NCBI RefSeq assembly: GCF_042685105.1
Contig: NZ_JBHUMO010000043.1
Location: 30,784 to 94,783 of the forward strand
DNA from: Enterococcus_G camelliae
GTDB taxonomy: Bacteria; Bacillota; Bacilli; Lactobacillales; Enterococcaceae
Reading direction: 5' to 3'
Length of the DNA: 64,000 nucleotides
The translations under genes and the position numbers were made by a program. The notes under the pieces were generated by a model, which worked only from the letters and a program-made list of their open reading frames with translations, searched no databases and was not told where the DNA came from. This document shows, piece by piece, positions 36,692 to 45,129 of the stretch. The first letter of the stretch is position 1. Each line of letters opens with the position of its first letter.

Positions 36692-37683
36692 ATTCATTAC
36701 CTTTTATTGAATCAATAACGAATAAAGACGTTTTATTTGTCTCAACAAAAAATATTGACTATATTCGAAATACGCAAGAAATTGAACTTCTATCAAGTAC
36801 AGCAAAATCGATTAAAATTATTGCTTCAAAGAAGAAAAATTACTTTGCTCGATTATGCTATGTCTACTGGCATTTCTCCCTTGCCTTGATTAAAAAAAAT
36901 TTTGACTGTCTATTTATAGGATTTGCCCCACAATTACTTTTTCCATTTATTTATTTTTTTCCAAAAAACAAGTTAATTATCATGGATTTTTTTATTTCCT
37001 TTTATGACACGTTAGTCGATGATCGAAAGAAATTTAAAGATGGAAAATTTATTAGTAACGTACTTAAGAAAATCGATGCTTTAATAATTCATAAAGCAGA
37101 TATTGTTATTGCTGACACAAATGCTCATAAAAAATACTTTTCGTTAACCTTCCATTTTCCAGAAGAAAAAATTGAGGTACTATACATCGTTGCAGATACA
37201 TCAATTTACAAAGCAAAACCTAGACCTAAAAATAAACGGTTCGAGGTAATATATTTTGGTAGCATTCTACCAGTTCAAGGAATAGAAATTATTCTGGATG
37301 CAATGAAATTATTATCCAAAGATAGTTCCATACATTTTACAATTATTGGTCCAATCAGCAAAAAATTGCAAATTAATCAGGACAATTTTCCTCAGACATC
37401 ATTTATTCCATGGCTTTCTCAAGTTGAATTAGCAAATTTAATTAATCAATCTGATTTAGCTCTTGCCGGCCATTTCAGTTCCACTGTTGGCAAAGCAAAA
37501 AGGACAATTGCTGGAAAAACATATATTTACAAAGCAATGAACAAACCTGTTATACTTGGAAATTCTCCTGCAAACCATGAGTTATTTAAGCCTGATTCAT
37601 CCAATATTTATGTTGACTTAGGCAATTCTACTGAATTAGCTCGTGCGATAGTAGAACAAGCTAAGTTATTCTACCGTGTTTGA
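36688..37683 (+). CDS. GT-B glycosyltransferase
   Basis: Cytoplasmic protein of 331 residues with a GT4-like C-terminal half: RFEVIYFGSILPVQGIEIIL, HFTIIGPISKKL, and a PWLSQVELANLINQSDLALAG segment that matches the donor-binding domain, followed by TYIYKAMNKPVILGNSPAN. The N-terminal acceptor domain is divergent. It forms a two-gene plus-strand unit with the flippase-like protein (ATGA overlap) inside an otherwise minus-strand locus. The sugar is unknown. Confidence 0.78.
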   Translation: MNSLPFIESITNKDVLFVSTKNIDYIRNTQEIELLSSTAKSIKIIASKKKNYFARLCYVYWHFSLALIKKNFDCLFIGFAPQLLFPFIYFFPKNKLIIMDFFISFYDTLVDDRKKFKDGKFISNVLKKIDALIIHKADIVIADTNAHKKYFSLTFHFPEEKIEVLYIVADTSIYKAKPRPKNKRFEVIYFGSILPVQGIEIILDAMKLLSKDSSIHFTIIGPISKKLQINQDNFPQTSFIPWLSQVELANLINQSDLALAGHFSSTVGKAKRTIAGKTYIYKAMNKPVILGNSPANHELFKPDSSNIYVDLGNSTELARAIVEQAKLFYRV

Positions 37684-37693
37684 ACTTTATACA

Positions 37694-37741
37694 GAAAACA
37701 GCTTCAACTTCACTATATATAATGAAGTTGGAGCTGTTTTC
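37694..37741. terminator. Bidirectional terminator between the GT-B gene and rfbD
   Basis: A 19-base stem (37694-37712 with 37723-37741, core GCTTCAACTTCA) with one mismatch; T-rich sequence on both sides. It ends the converging transcripts. Confidence 0.88.
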
Positions 37742-37756
37742 TCTCTTACTATTTTT

Positions 37757-38593
37757 TTAAAGACTCGCCAACATCATCTTCAATGCCTCTTCCCATGTAG
37801 GTATCACAAACCCAGTGGCTTTTGCTTTACTTAGATCCATCACTGAATACTGAGGGCGGTGCGCTTTTTGTGGGAATTGGTCGCTAGTGACCGGTTGAAC
37901 ATCGACATCGGTGTCTTTCAAGATTTCTTTGGCAAATTCATACCACGTACAAGCATGGTCGTTTGATAGATGATAGATACCATAGGGAATCTTTTCTTCT
38001 GTGGCAAAGGTCATAAATTCAGCTAAGGTACGAGTCCAGGTTGGCCGGCCATATTGGTCATTCACCACAGTCAATGTTGGGTGGGTTTGCGCCAATTTTT
38101 GCATGGTAAAGACAAAGTTATGGCCATACTTTCCGAAGACCCAAGAAGTACGAATGATATAATACTTGCTCATGTATCTTTGCACAGCTTTTTCACCTGC
38201 TAATTTTGTGCGTCCATATTCATTTAATGGATTTGTTGGTGCATCGGTTGCGTATTCTCCATCTTTTAATGTGCCATCGAAAACATAATCCGTACTAATG
38301 TAAACGAGCGTTGCCCCCACTGCTTCCGCTGCTTTGGCGACATTTTCCGTGCCAGTCACGTTGACTAACTCATCTAATTCTTTTCCTTCATCTTCTGCTT
38401 TGTCTACAGCTGTATAGGCGGCACAGTGATAAATTACTTTTGGTTGAATTTCTTTGATTTTGGCCATAGTTGCTGCTGCATCCGTAATATCCATTTCGTG
38501 AGAATCAGTTGTAATATAGTCTTTTCCTTGTTCGTCTAATAAATGGCGCAACTCAGTACCAAGTTGCCCATTTCCACCTGTTAATAAAATCAT
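37757..38593 (-). CDS. rfbD: dTDP-4-dehydrorhamnose reductase
   Basis: Last enzyme of dTDP-L-rhamnose synthesis; it reduces dTDP-4-keto-rhamnose with NAD(P)H. The N-terminal GGNGQLGTELRHLL binds the cofactor, ISTDYVFDG is conserved, and the catalytic YxxxK is in EYGRTKLAGE. At 278 residues it has normal length. It follows rfbB after a hairpin-containing gap and corresponds to epaH in the E. faecalis epa locus. Confidence 0.96.
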   Translation of the reverse strand: MILLTGGNGQLGTELRHLLDEQGKDYITTDSHEMDITDAAATMAKIKEIQPKVIYHCAAYTAVDKAEDEGKELDELVNVTGTENVAKAAEAVGATLVYISTDYVFDGTLKDGEYATDAPTNPLNEYGRTKLAGEKAVQRYMSKYYIIRTSWVFGKYGHNFVFTMQKLAQTHPTLTVVNDQYGRPTWTRTLAEFMTFATEEKIPYGIYHLSNDHACTWYEFAKEILKDTDVDVQPVTSDQFPQKAHRPQYSVMDLSKAKATGFVIPTWEEALKMMLASL

Positions 38594-38617
38594 GGTTTGT
38601 CCTCCTCTTATCCGAAA

Positions 38618-38643
38618 GAAAGGCAGGATGCGTCCTGCCTTTC
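38618..38643 (-). other. Hairpin between rfbB and rfbD
   Basis: GAAAGGCAGGA (38618-38628) pairs perfectly with TCCTGCCTTTC (38633-38643) around a four-base loop. The minus-strand tail is TTTC-rich but lacks a proper T-run, so it may be a weak terminator or an RNA processing element. Confidence 0.6.
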
Positions 38644-38675
38644 AAGTGTGTATCCACGTTAACGCGATTTCACGT

Positions 38676-39704
38676 TTATTGACCGTTTTTGGCGTAATTT
38701 GCTTCAACGGCATCTTTTTCTGCTTTCCACCAATCTTCATGGTCTTGATACCATCGAATTGTATCAGCTAAGCCATCATGGAAATTTGTGAACTGTGGTT
38801 TCCATCCTAATTCTTCTCTTAGTTTGGTTGAATCAATCGCATAGCGTAAGTCATGTCCCGCACGATCTTTTACATGATCATAGGCATGTTTGTCTTGTCC
38901 CATTAATTCTAAAATTAATTCCATCACTGTTTTGTTGTCTTCTTCGCCGTCAGCACCGATAAGATACGTTTCTCCTATTTTGCCTTTGGTTAAAATCGTC
39001 CACACGGCAGAAGAATGGTCATTGGTGTGAATCCAGTCTCGGACATTTTTTCCTTCGCCATACAATTTTGGTCGAATCCCGCTTAAAACATTGGTGATTT
39101 GGCGTGGGATAAATTTTTCGATATGTTGATATGGGCCATAGTTATTTGAACAATTTGAAATGGTTGCTTGTAACCCAAATGAACGTACCCAAGCTCGAAC
39201 CAATAAGTCAGAACCTGCTTTGGTCGATGAATAGGGACTTGATGGATTATAAGGTGTTTTGGCGGTGAATTTTTCACCTGGGCCATCGCCATGTCCTGGC
39301 AAGTCTTCTCGTAATGGTAGGTCGCCATATACCTCATCCGTGGAAACATGATGGTAGCGTACATTGTACTTACGACAAGCTTCTAATAAGGTATACGTTC
39401 CAACAATATTCGTTTGAACAAAAGGAAATGGATCTTTCAATGAATTGTCGTTGTGCGATTCAGCCGCATAGTGGACGACAGCATCTGTCTGTTTAACCAA
39501 TTGATCAACAATTTCTGGATCGGCAATATCTCCGACAACTAGCTCCACTCGGTCAGCAGGAAGGCCAGCTAAATTTTCTTTATTTCCAGCATAAGTTAGT
39601 TTATCAAGTACCGTTACATGAACATCTGGATGGTTATTTACGACATAGTGGACGAAGTTTGAACCGATAAAGCCTGCGCCACCCGTTACAATAATATTTT
39701 TCAT
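38676..39704 (-). CDS. rfbB: dTDP-glucose 4,6-dehydratase
   Basis: Second step of dTDP-rhamnose synthesis. GGAGFIGSNFVHYV binds NAD, AAESHNDNSLKDP and STDEVYGDLP hold catalytic Thr-Asp-Glu, and the YxxxK is in SPYSSTKAGSD. At 342 residues it has family length. The ATG at 39702-39704 follows AAGGAG, which lies over the end of rfbC; a longer in-frame start at 39752 was rejected. It corresponds to epaG. Confidence 0.96.
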   Translation of the reverse strand: MKNIIVTGGAGFIGSNFVHYVVNNHPDVHVTVLDKLTYAGNKENLAGLPADRVELVVGDIADPEIVDQLVKQTDAVVHYAAESHNDNSLKDPFPFVQTNIVGTYTLLEACRKYNVRYHHVSTDEVYGDLPLREDLPGHGDGPGEKFTAKTPYNPSSPYSSTKAGSDLLVRAWVRSFGLQATISNCSNNYGPYQHIEKFIPRQITNVLSGIRPKLYGEGKNVRDWIHTNDHSSAVWTILTKGKIGETYLIGADGEEDNKTVMELILELMGQDKHAYDHVKDRAGHDLRYAIDSTKLREELGWKPQFTNFHDGLADTIRWYQDHEDWWKAEKDAVEANYAKNGQ

Positions 39705-39714
39705 GGTATTCTCC

Positions 39715-40296
39715 TTAGATTTCTCCATAAACAAATGGATTTTCTGCTTCAAACTCTTTCAAGGTTGGGTGATGTTTGTCTTTTTCAGATAAAATAGCTT
39801 TGGACTGGTCAATTGGCCACGTAATTGCTAATTCAGGGTCATCAAAGGCAATGCCTCCATCTGCCTCTGCGTTGTAGTAGTTGTCACATTTGTATAAAAA
39901 GTGAACATTATCTGTCAAGGTCACAAAGCCATGTGCATATCCTTTGGGTACTAGCAATTGACGGTGATTAGAGGCTGATAAGATATAGCCTTCCCATTCT
40001 CCGTAAGTTGGACTGCCTTTACGAATATCCACAATCACATCAAGAACTGCGCCTGTTACCACACGAATTAATTTGGTTTGCGCTGCTTGTCCTTTTTGAA
40101 AATGTAAGCCACGAAGGACTCCCGGTTCCGTTGAAAGGGAATGATTGTCTTGAATGAAGTTAAAGTCGATGCCGGCTTCTTTAAAGTCTTTATCTGAATA
40201 GCTTTCAGTAAAGAACCCGCGATGATCGCCAAAAACGGCCGGTTCAATAATTTTGACATCTGTTAATTTTGTGGCTGTAACTTTTAATTTTCCCAT
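39715..40296 (-). CDS. rfbC: dTDP-4-dehydrorhamnose 3,5-epimerase
   Basis: Third step of dTDP-rhamnose synthesis, a cupin epimerase of 193 residues. PAVFGDHRGFFTESY, then GVLRGLHFQKG with the active-site His, VLDVIVDIRKGSPTYG, and VPKGYAHGFVTL are all diagnostic. The start overlaps rfbA by 13 bases and is preceded by GGAGGA. It corresponds to epaF. Confidence 0.96.
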   Translation of the reverse strand: MGKLKVTATKLTDVKIIEPAVFGDHRGFFTESYSDKDFKEAGIDFNFIQDNHSLSTEPGVLRGLHFQKGQAAQTKLIRVVTGAVLDVIVDIRKGSPTYGEWEGYILSASNHRQLLVPKGYAHGFVTLTDNVHFLYKCDNYYNAEADGGIAFDDPELAITWPIDQSKAILSEKDKHHPTLKEFEAENPFVYGEI

Positions 40297-41168
40297 GAGT
40301 CTCCTCCATGTACCAGTCGTAATAAATATTGACCGTATTGATTTTTCTTAAGCGGTTGGGCAAGTTTTGCCAATTGTTCCCGATCAATGTAGCCCATGCG
40401 GTAAGCAATTTCTTCTAAACAAGCCACTTTCAAATTTTGTCTTTTTTCAATGGTTTCAATAAAAGTTGAAGCTTCCAGGAGTGATTCGTGCGTTCCGGTA
40501 TCTAACCAAGCAAAGCCACGCCCCATGACCTCAACTGATAAGTCACCACGTTCTAAATAGGCTTTGTTCACATCCGTAATTTCTAATTCACCACGATCGG
40601 ATGGTTTGATGTTTTTGGCAATTTCCACGACATCATGATCATAGAAATACAGGCCAGTAACTGCAAAATTTGATTTTGGTTTTGCTGGCTTTTCTTCAAT
40701 TGATAAGGCATGCATTTCTTCATCAAATTCAACTACACCAAAACGTTCTGGATCATTCACATGATAACCGAACACGGTTGCGCCTTTTTCCTTCTGTGCT
40801 GCTCGTTGCAACATTTTTGATAAGCCGCCGCCATAGAAAATATTATCTCCTAAAACTAAACAGACGCTATCATCGCCAATGAATTCTTCACCTAAGATAA
40901 ACGCTTGTGCTAATCCATCTGGGCTAGGTTGTACCTTGTATTCGATATGAATACCTAAGTCGTGTCCATTGCCAAATAATTCTTCAAAGCGTGGTGTATC
41001 ATCCGGTGTTGAAATAATTAAGATTTCTTTAATTCCAGCCAACATTAAAATTGACATTGGGTAATAAATCATTGGTTTGTCATAAATAGGCATCAACTGT
41101 TTTGAAGTGGCACGGGTTAATGGGTACAAACGTGTTCCCGATCCCCCTGCTAAAATAATTCCTTTCAT
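40284..41168 (-). CDS. rfbA: Glucose-1-phosphate thymidylyltransferase
   Basis: First step of dTDP-rhamnose synthesis: joins glucose-1-phosphate and dTTP. GIILAGGSGTRLYPLT is the nucleotide-binding signature; LVLGDNIFYGGG and ERFGVVEFDEE follow, with VEEKPAKPKSN-type sequence (SIEEKPAKPKSNFAV). At 294 residues it has normal length. AAAGGAG precedes the ATG. It corresponds to epaE and follows the three GT2 genes. Confidence 0.96.
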   Translation of the reverse strand: MKGIILAGGSGTRLYPLTRATSKQLMPIYDKPMIYYPMSILMLAGIKEILIISTPDDTPRFEELFGNGHDLGIHIEYKVQPSPDGLAQAFILGEEFIGDDSVCLVLGDNIFYGGGLSKMLQRAAQKEKGATVFGYHVNDPERFGVVEFDEEMHALSIEEKPAKPKSNFAVTGLYFYDHDVVEIAKNIKPSDRGELEITDVNKAYLERGDLSVEVMGRGFAWLDTGTHESLLEASTFIETIEKRQNLKVACLEEIAYRMGYIDREQLAKLAQPLKKNQYGQYLLRLVHGGDSWEN

Positions 41169-41241
41169 ACATAAGCTCCTTTATTTTTTGGCATCTCACT
41201 TGCTATTTTACCGATAATTGTCACGAAAAAAAACCCTTTTT

Positions 41242-41949
41242 TTATTTTTTCCTCGATTTTCGACCGACATATGCCCAAAACAAATGCCAACGCCAACGAA
41301 ACTTTTGGGTAAAAGAAGCCGTTGTGGCAATTTCACTGACATTATTTGCGTGCCGGCGATAATACGTAAGTGGTTCCTTTAAAAGATACACGTTTTTGTC
41401 CGCAAGCATCCCAAGCCACATATCATGCATTGGAATGTTTGGCGGAAACGGCAAAGCTTTGTCTCGAAGTTGTGAGGTGATGGCCATCCCTGCACCGATA
41501 AATCCATTTTTTATTAACGTTTGCCATTTACCAACTTTTACTTGTCGCAAGGCAAAATAGGAAGGATGAATGATCGTTCCTTGATCATCCACAATGGCTA
41601 AATCAGCCAGGACAATTTGGACGTCTGGGTGACTGTCAAATGCTGCAAGCATGCTTTTGACACGATTTGGTAGCCAATAATCATCTTGATCGGCCAAGAA
41701 AAGAATGTCCCCTCGTGCTTTGCTTAGGACAAACGCGACATTGGCAATTACCCCTTTTTGGGGCCCGTCGAACAAATGAATTCGTGCATCCTGTGCTTCA
41801 AATTGCTGCAGTAACGTTCTTGTACCATCGCTTGACCCATCGTCCGAAATTAAGACTTCATCTTCAGGTTGTAACTGCTGGAGGATACTGGTCAATTGTT
41901 GATCTAGAAAGCGCTTGCCATTGTAAGTCGTCATACAAACTGAAATCAT
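41242..41949 (-). CDS. Glycosyltransferase family 2 (epaD position)
   Basis: GT-A enzyme of about 235 residues. ISVCMTTYNGKRFLDQQLTSIL and ISDDGSSDGTRTLLQQF form the nucleotide-sugar fold, LADQDDYWLPNRVKSML holds the metal-binding DQDD motif common in rhamnosyltransferases. GGAGGAAGAGG precedes the ATG, which overlaps the upstream stop by four bases (ATGA). By position before rfbA it matches epaD of E. faecalis. A rhamnose-backbone role is likely. Confidence 0.85.
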   Translation of the reverse strand: MISVCMTTYNGKRFLDQQLTSILQQLQPEDEVLISDDGSSDGTRTLLQQFEAQDARIHLFDGPQKGVIANVAFVLSKARGDILFLADQDDYWLPNRVKSMLAAFDSHPDVQIVLADLAIVDDQGTIIHPSYFALRQVKVGKWQTLIKNGFIGAGMAITSQLRDKALPFPPNIPMHDMWLGMLADKNVYLLKEPLTYYRRHANNVSEIATTASFTQKFRWRWHLFWAYVGRKSRKK

Positions 41950-42788
41950 TTCCTCTTCCTCCGCAAATTTTGATAACTTTTCCATGTGGCACGCCAAATC
42001 GAACGATTGCCAACGGATAAAAACTGTTTAATTGTTCGCCGCTGCAATTGCTGCAAATGACGTTGCTTCTTTTCTATCTCCACTTCTGTATAATAGCGTG
42101 TCTCGGCTGCTAAAATCGATTGATAACGTTCCATGGTCATGGTTTGATAATGAAGAACGGAAAGGTCATGTTCTAAACAAATAGGGAGTACCTCTATCTC
42201 TTTGTGATGAACATGCACTTGATAAAACAACCAATGATCCAAAAAATCTAACGGAAATTCTAACGAAAAACCACCTATTTTTTTTAAAAAACTGACTCGC
42301 CAAACACTCGCTGAATTGATTGCCATTACCCGACGATTGGTTACCCCAATTGGAGGGCAATGCCAATTGCGATCAATGTAGGTATCGGCTAATAACGGAG
42401 AAATTTGTTTTTGGTTGGCAAACATTTGCGGAACCCGACAAACAACTTCGTCTAAAGGTTGTTTATCTGCGAGAATAGCCGCCAGATAATCCTCTGTAAG
42501 CGTGGTATCTTGATCAAGTAAAACCAACCACTCATGATGATGCTTGCTGGCTTCTGCCAGTGCCAGGTTATACGCTGGCGCTAGTCCTGGATTTTCAGGA
42601 TACTGTTGATAAGTAATGTTGGCTTCGCCGACTATTGGGACGTCCTTTATTTCAGGGCTATTGTCAATAATTAGTAAATGATTTTCTGGATGTTCTTGCA
42701 AAAAGGTACTCAGTAGTTTGTTACTGGCCACAGCTGGCCATGTTTGGCGATACAAAACGAGAACAAATTGTAAACTGGGTTTGCTCAA
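41946..42788 (-). CDS. Glycosyltransferase family 2 (epaC position)
   Basis: GT-A enzyme of about 280 residues. QFVLVLYRQTWPAVASNKLL begins the fold, LLIIDNSPE is the nucleotide-binding strand end, and WLVLLDQDTTLTEDYL carries the LDQDT motif of rhamnosyltransferases. I place the start at a TTG (42786-42788), eight bases after GGGGGTGG, overlapping the upstream stop as TTGA; an ATG at 42806 has no ribosome-binding site. It corresponds to epaC by order. Confidence 0.82.
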   Translation of the reverse strand: MSKPSLQFVLVLYRQTWPAVASNKLLSTFLQEHPENHLLIIDNSPEIKDVPIVGEANITYQQYPENPGLAPAYNLALAEASKHHHEWLVLLDQDTTLTEDYLAAILADKQPLDEVVCRVPQMFANQKQISPLLADTYIDRNWHCPPIGVTNRRVMAINSASVWRVSFLKKIGGFSLEFPLDFLDHWLFYQVHVHHKEIEVLPICLEHDLSVLHYQTMTMERYQSILAAETRYYTEVEIEKKQRHLQQLQRRTIKQFLSVGNRSIWRATWKSYQNLRRKRK

Positions 42789-43567
42789 TAGAATTTCCAC
42801 CCCCATTTTCTAAAAAATTGCGCCATTGAACGCAGAAAAACCAAAAATAACTTGCCACTGCGATGGGCTCCCTTGCCATAAAGATGGGTAACAGTAGCGA
42901 ACGGTGTATAGACGATTTTGTACCCAGCTTGCTCAAATCGCAAACACAAGTCATTGTCTTCAAAATACATGAAGAATTGCTCATCAAATCCGTTAATCTC
43001 TTGAAATGCCGCTAAGTTTATCGCCATAAAACAACCAGATCCCATGCGGATAAGTGAATAGCTGTGATCAGATAGATTGCGACACTCATAATCTGCCAAA
43101 CGCTGATCAAATCTTTTTTTGATAAATTGAAACGGAATAAATCGTAAGGCGTAATCAAAAACAGTCAACTTGTGGCGGACTAAAAATTGCGTCGTGCCAT
43201 CTTCATTTAGCACTTTCGGTGAAACAACAGCCGTTTTACGAGAAAGCGGATTGTTATAAACAAGATTGGCTAGCTCATCTAATGTCTGCCTATCAACTAA
43301 AATGTCCGGGTTACAAATCATAGCAGTTGCCCCTTTTGCGTTTCGCAACACTTGATTATGTCCATAGCCAAAGCCCCGATTTTCGGATGATTGGACGACT
43401 TTGACGAAAGAATAGGTTTTTATTCGTTCAACATAGTCTTGTTCAGATGCATTATCAAAAATAACCACTTGATAAGCAGCATCTGGTAAAAAGGAAGCAA
43501 ATTGATCCAGCGTGCGAAAGATATCTTTGCTGTTATGTGTCACAATTGATATGATTATTGGTTCCAT
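42785..43567 (-). CDS. Glycosyltransferase family 2, rhamnosyltransferase-like (epaB position)
   Basis: GT-A enzyme of 260 residues. IIISIVTHNSKDIFRTLDQF and VIFDNASEQDYVERI start the fold, NRGFGYGHNQVLRNAKGATAMICNPDI contains the metal-binding block, and FDEQFFMYFEDNDLCLRFEQAGY is typical of rhamnan-backbone enzymes of the WbbL/RgpB type. It is the first gene of the GT2-GT2-GT2-rfbACBD unit. In E. faecalis epaA (tagO-like) lies just upstream, but here it is absent. Confidence 0.88.
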   Translation of the reverse strand: MEPIIISIVTHNSKDIFRTLDQFASFLPDAAYQVVIFDNASEQDYVERIKTYSFVKVVQSSENRGFGYGHNQVLRNAKGATAMICNPDILVDRQTLDELANLVYNNPLSRKTAVVSPKVLNEDGTTQFLVRHKLTVFDYALRFIPFQFIKKRFDQRLADYECRNLSDHSYSLIRMGSGCFMAINLAAFQEINGFDEQFFMYFEDNDLCLRFEQAGYKIVYTPFATVTHLYGKGAHRSGKLFLVFLRSMAQFFRKWGWKFY

Positions 43568-43680
43568 GGGGTCAATCCTTATCTTTAATTTGTCTTCTAC
43601 ATTCTGGTATTATACCATATTGCCCCTCTGTTCTTTTTAAAAAACGGGAAAAGAAGAAAAATTTGCAAAAACATAAGAAA

Positions 43681-43740
43681 AGAGTAGCGGGTCATTCTCC
43701 TAAAGATCACTTTCGCGAGAATGGGGCTACTCTTCTTCCT
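43681..43740. terminator. Terminator between the small hypothetical gene and the GT2 unit
   Basis: AGAGTAGC (43681-43688) pairs with GCTACTCT (43726-43733), and CATTCTC with GAGAATG inside. A-rich bases on the left give a minus-strand T-tract, ending the 43747-43977 gene's transcript. Confidence 0.8.
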
Positions 43741-43746
43741 AGTTGT

Positions 43747-43977
43747 CTAACTAAAGAAATAATGCTCAGTTAACGATTTTTTGATATCAAAAATCTCTGC
43801 TTCAACAAGCGGGGTTTCAGACGCAATGGGCTTGTCAACAAGTTCGCAGTGCTCCACTTCAAAATAAATTTTGTCCGCTGTCACCTTTTGAACTTTTCCT
43901 CTGATTGCACGGTGAAATCCTTTTGGCTTCACTTCATAACGCTCACCTATTTGAATCTCTTGAATATCTTTTACCAT
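43747..43977 (-). CDS. Small conserved-looking protein of unknown function
   Basis: A 76-residue cytoplasmic protein. The middle (ERYEVKPKGFHRAIRGKVQKVTADKIYFEVEHC) looks like a small all-beta KOW/DUF2187-like fold, but the match is weak. GAGGG lies eight bases before the ATG, and a strong terminator follows, so it is a real single-gene unit. No function is proposed. Confidence 0.65.
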   Translation of the reverse strand: MVKDIQEIQIGERYEVKPKGFHRAIRGKVQKVTADKIYFEVEHCELVDKPIASETPLVEAEIFDIKKSLTEHYFFS

Positions 43978-44060
43978 CTAAGCATCCCTCTTTTTTTGTT
44001 TTGTCTTCTTATTAGTTTTAACATGTATTGAATAAATAGACAAGTCAATTTTGTAAAAAA

Positions 44061-44105
44061 AACAACATTTTCTTCTTTAAACCCCAAATAGAAGAAAATG
44101 TTGTT
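44061..44105. terminator. Terminator after the C39-like gene
   Basis: AACAACATTTTCTTCT (44061-44076) pairs perfectly with 44090-44105; the A-run before it gives the minus-strand T-tract. Confidence 0.88.
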
Positions 44106-44110
44106 GGAAA

Positions 44111-44719
44111 TTATGAACGAACCACAACCGCAAATTTTCGTTCGTCGTAAATGGCTTGGAATTTCGTTAATGGAAGCCAATAGGTGCCACTTATTGGATC
44201 TGACACATGAACTTGTTGGGTGGTTCGATCAAAACCATCGAGCGTAACAGCATGGTTGTTGTTGGCCGCTCTACCGAATGACCATTCGGCCCATCGTAAT
44301 GGTTCAAAATCAATGGAGACCCAAGCAATCACGGGATTTCCTTTACCGACTTGGTCTAATAACTCATTTACGGAACAGCCTGAAATATCGCTCACTTCCC
44401 CATATGTTTGTCCCCACTTTGCTAATGGCCCCGGATAAATAGCCGTGTAGGTCCAATCGTTTTCTTCAAAAGGGCTCCCAACAAATCCCGTCTCCGGGCT
44501 TCCATTTGTTGTTTGGGGTATTTCTCTTAGAAAGGAGACTAAATCCATATTGGTTAGCTTTCCTTTAAATTGCAAAGCCTGTAGTAAAGATGCCCCTTCA
44601 CAGCCAGTTGGTGCACCAAGCGCGTATTGATCGTAGTTTGTAACATTTAATACTCTAACGTTAGGAAAATCTTCATTTCTCCCGCTTTTATCCTCTTCTC
44701 TTTCAACTTGATTGTCCAT
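44111..44719 (-). CDS. C39-like cysteine peptidase-fold protein without signal peptide
   Basis: Protein of 202 residues with the papain-like C39_2 fold: nucleophile Cys in LGAPTGCEGASLLQAL, catalytic His in NNNHAVTLDGFD, and Asp in VHVSDPISGTYW. The N-terminal 25 residues are charged and hydrophilic, and the ATG has a good ribosome-binding site (AAGAAGGTG), so no export signal is missed in this frame. Relatives are normally secreted, which makes this one odd. It lies after a small lipoprotein gene and a secreted C39-like protein. Target is unknown. Confidence 0.8.
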   Translation of the reverse strand: MDNQVEREEDKSGRNEDFPNVRVLNVTNYDQYALGAPTGCEGASLLQALQFKGKLTNMDLVSFLREIPQTTNGSPETGFVGSPFEENDWTYTAIYPGPLAKWGQTYGEVSDISGCSVNELLDQVGKGNPVIAWVSIDFEPLRWAEWSFGRAANNNHAVTLDGFDRTTQQVHVSDPISGTYWLPLTKFQAIYDERKFAVVVRS

Positions 44720-44764
44720 TGATGCACCTTCTTTATTCCTATTTTTTCATTTGTTTGAATATAA

Positions 44765-45115
44765 TTATTTATTTATTTTACTCTTTATATAAGCGACAAC
44801 GTCTTCATTCGCTTCCTGTGCTTCCTGTTGATATTTTTCAAGCATTTTATCAGTCAACCCACTCGAGTTAACACCTGCTTGATAAAGATCCCTCCTTAGT
44901 TTTGCCACATCGGAAGAAGGATTTGTCTTGCGACTATCATCAATATCGGAACTATCAACGGTCTTTCCATCAACTGTCACTAAACTGCTCGAAGTTTCTG
45001 CACTACTAATTGATTTCTCAGTCGAACTGCTTTGGGTCTTTCCTTTTGAGTCACTTTGGCAAGCTGAAATGAACAATACCGTAAAACATAAAAGAATCAG
45101 TTTTATTTTCTTCAT
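44765..45115 (-). CDS. Small predicted lipoprotein
   Basis: A 116-residue protein with a signal peptide ending in the lipobox FISAC, so Cys20 should be lipid-modified and the protein held on the outer membrane face. A Ser/Thr/Lys-rich linker follows, and the C-terminal 45 residues are helical (LRRDLYQAGVNSSGLTDKML and on). GGGGGAA precedes the ATG at 45113-45115; an upstream extension was rejected. It sits between two C39-like genes. An immunity or tether role is possible but not shown. Confidence 0.8.
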   Translation of the reverse strand: MKKIKLILLCFTVLFISACQSDSKGKTQSSSTEKSISSAETSSSLVTVDGKTVDSSDIDDSRKTNPSSDVAKLRRDLYQAGVNSSGLTDKMLEKYQQEAQEANEDVVAYIKSKINK

Positions 45116-45129
45116 AAGAATTCCCCCTT

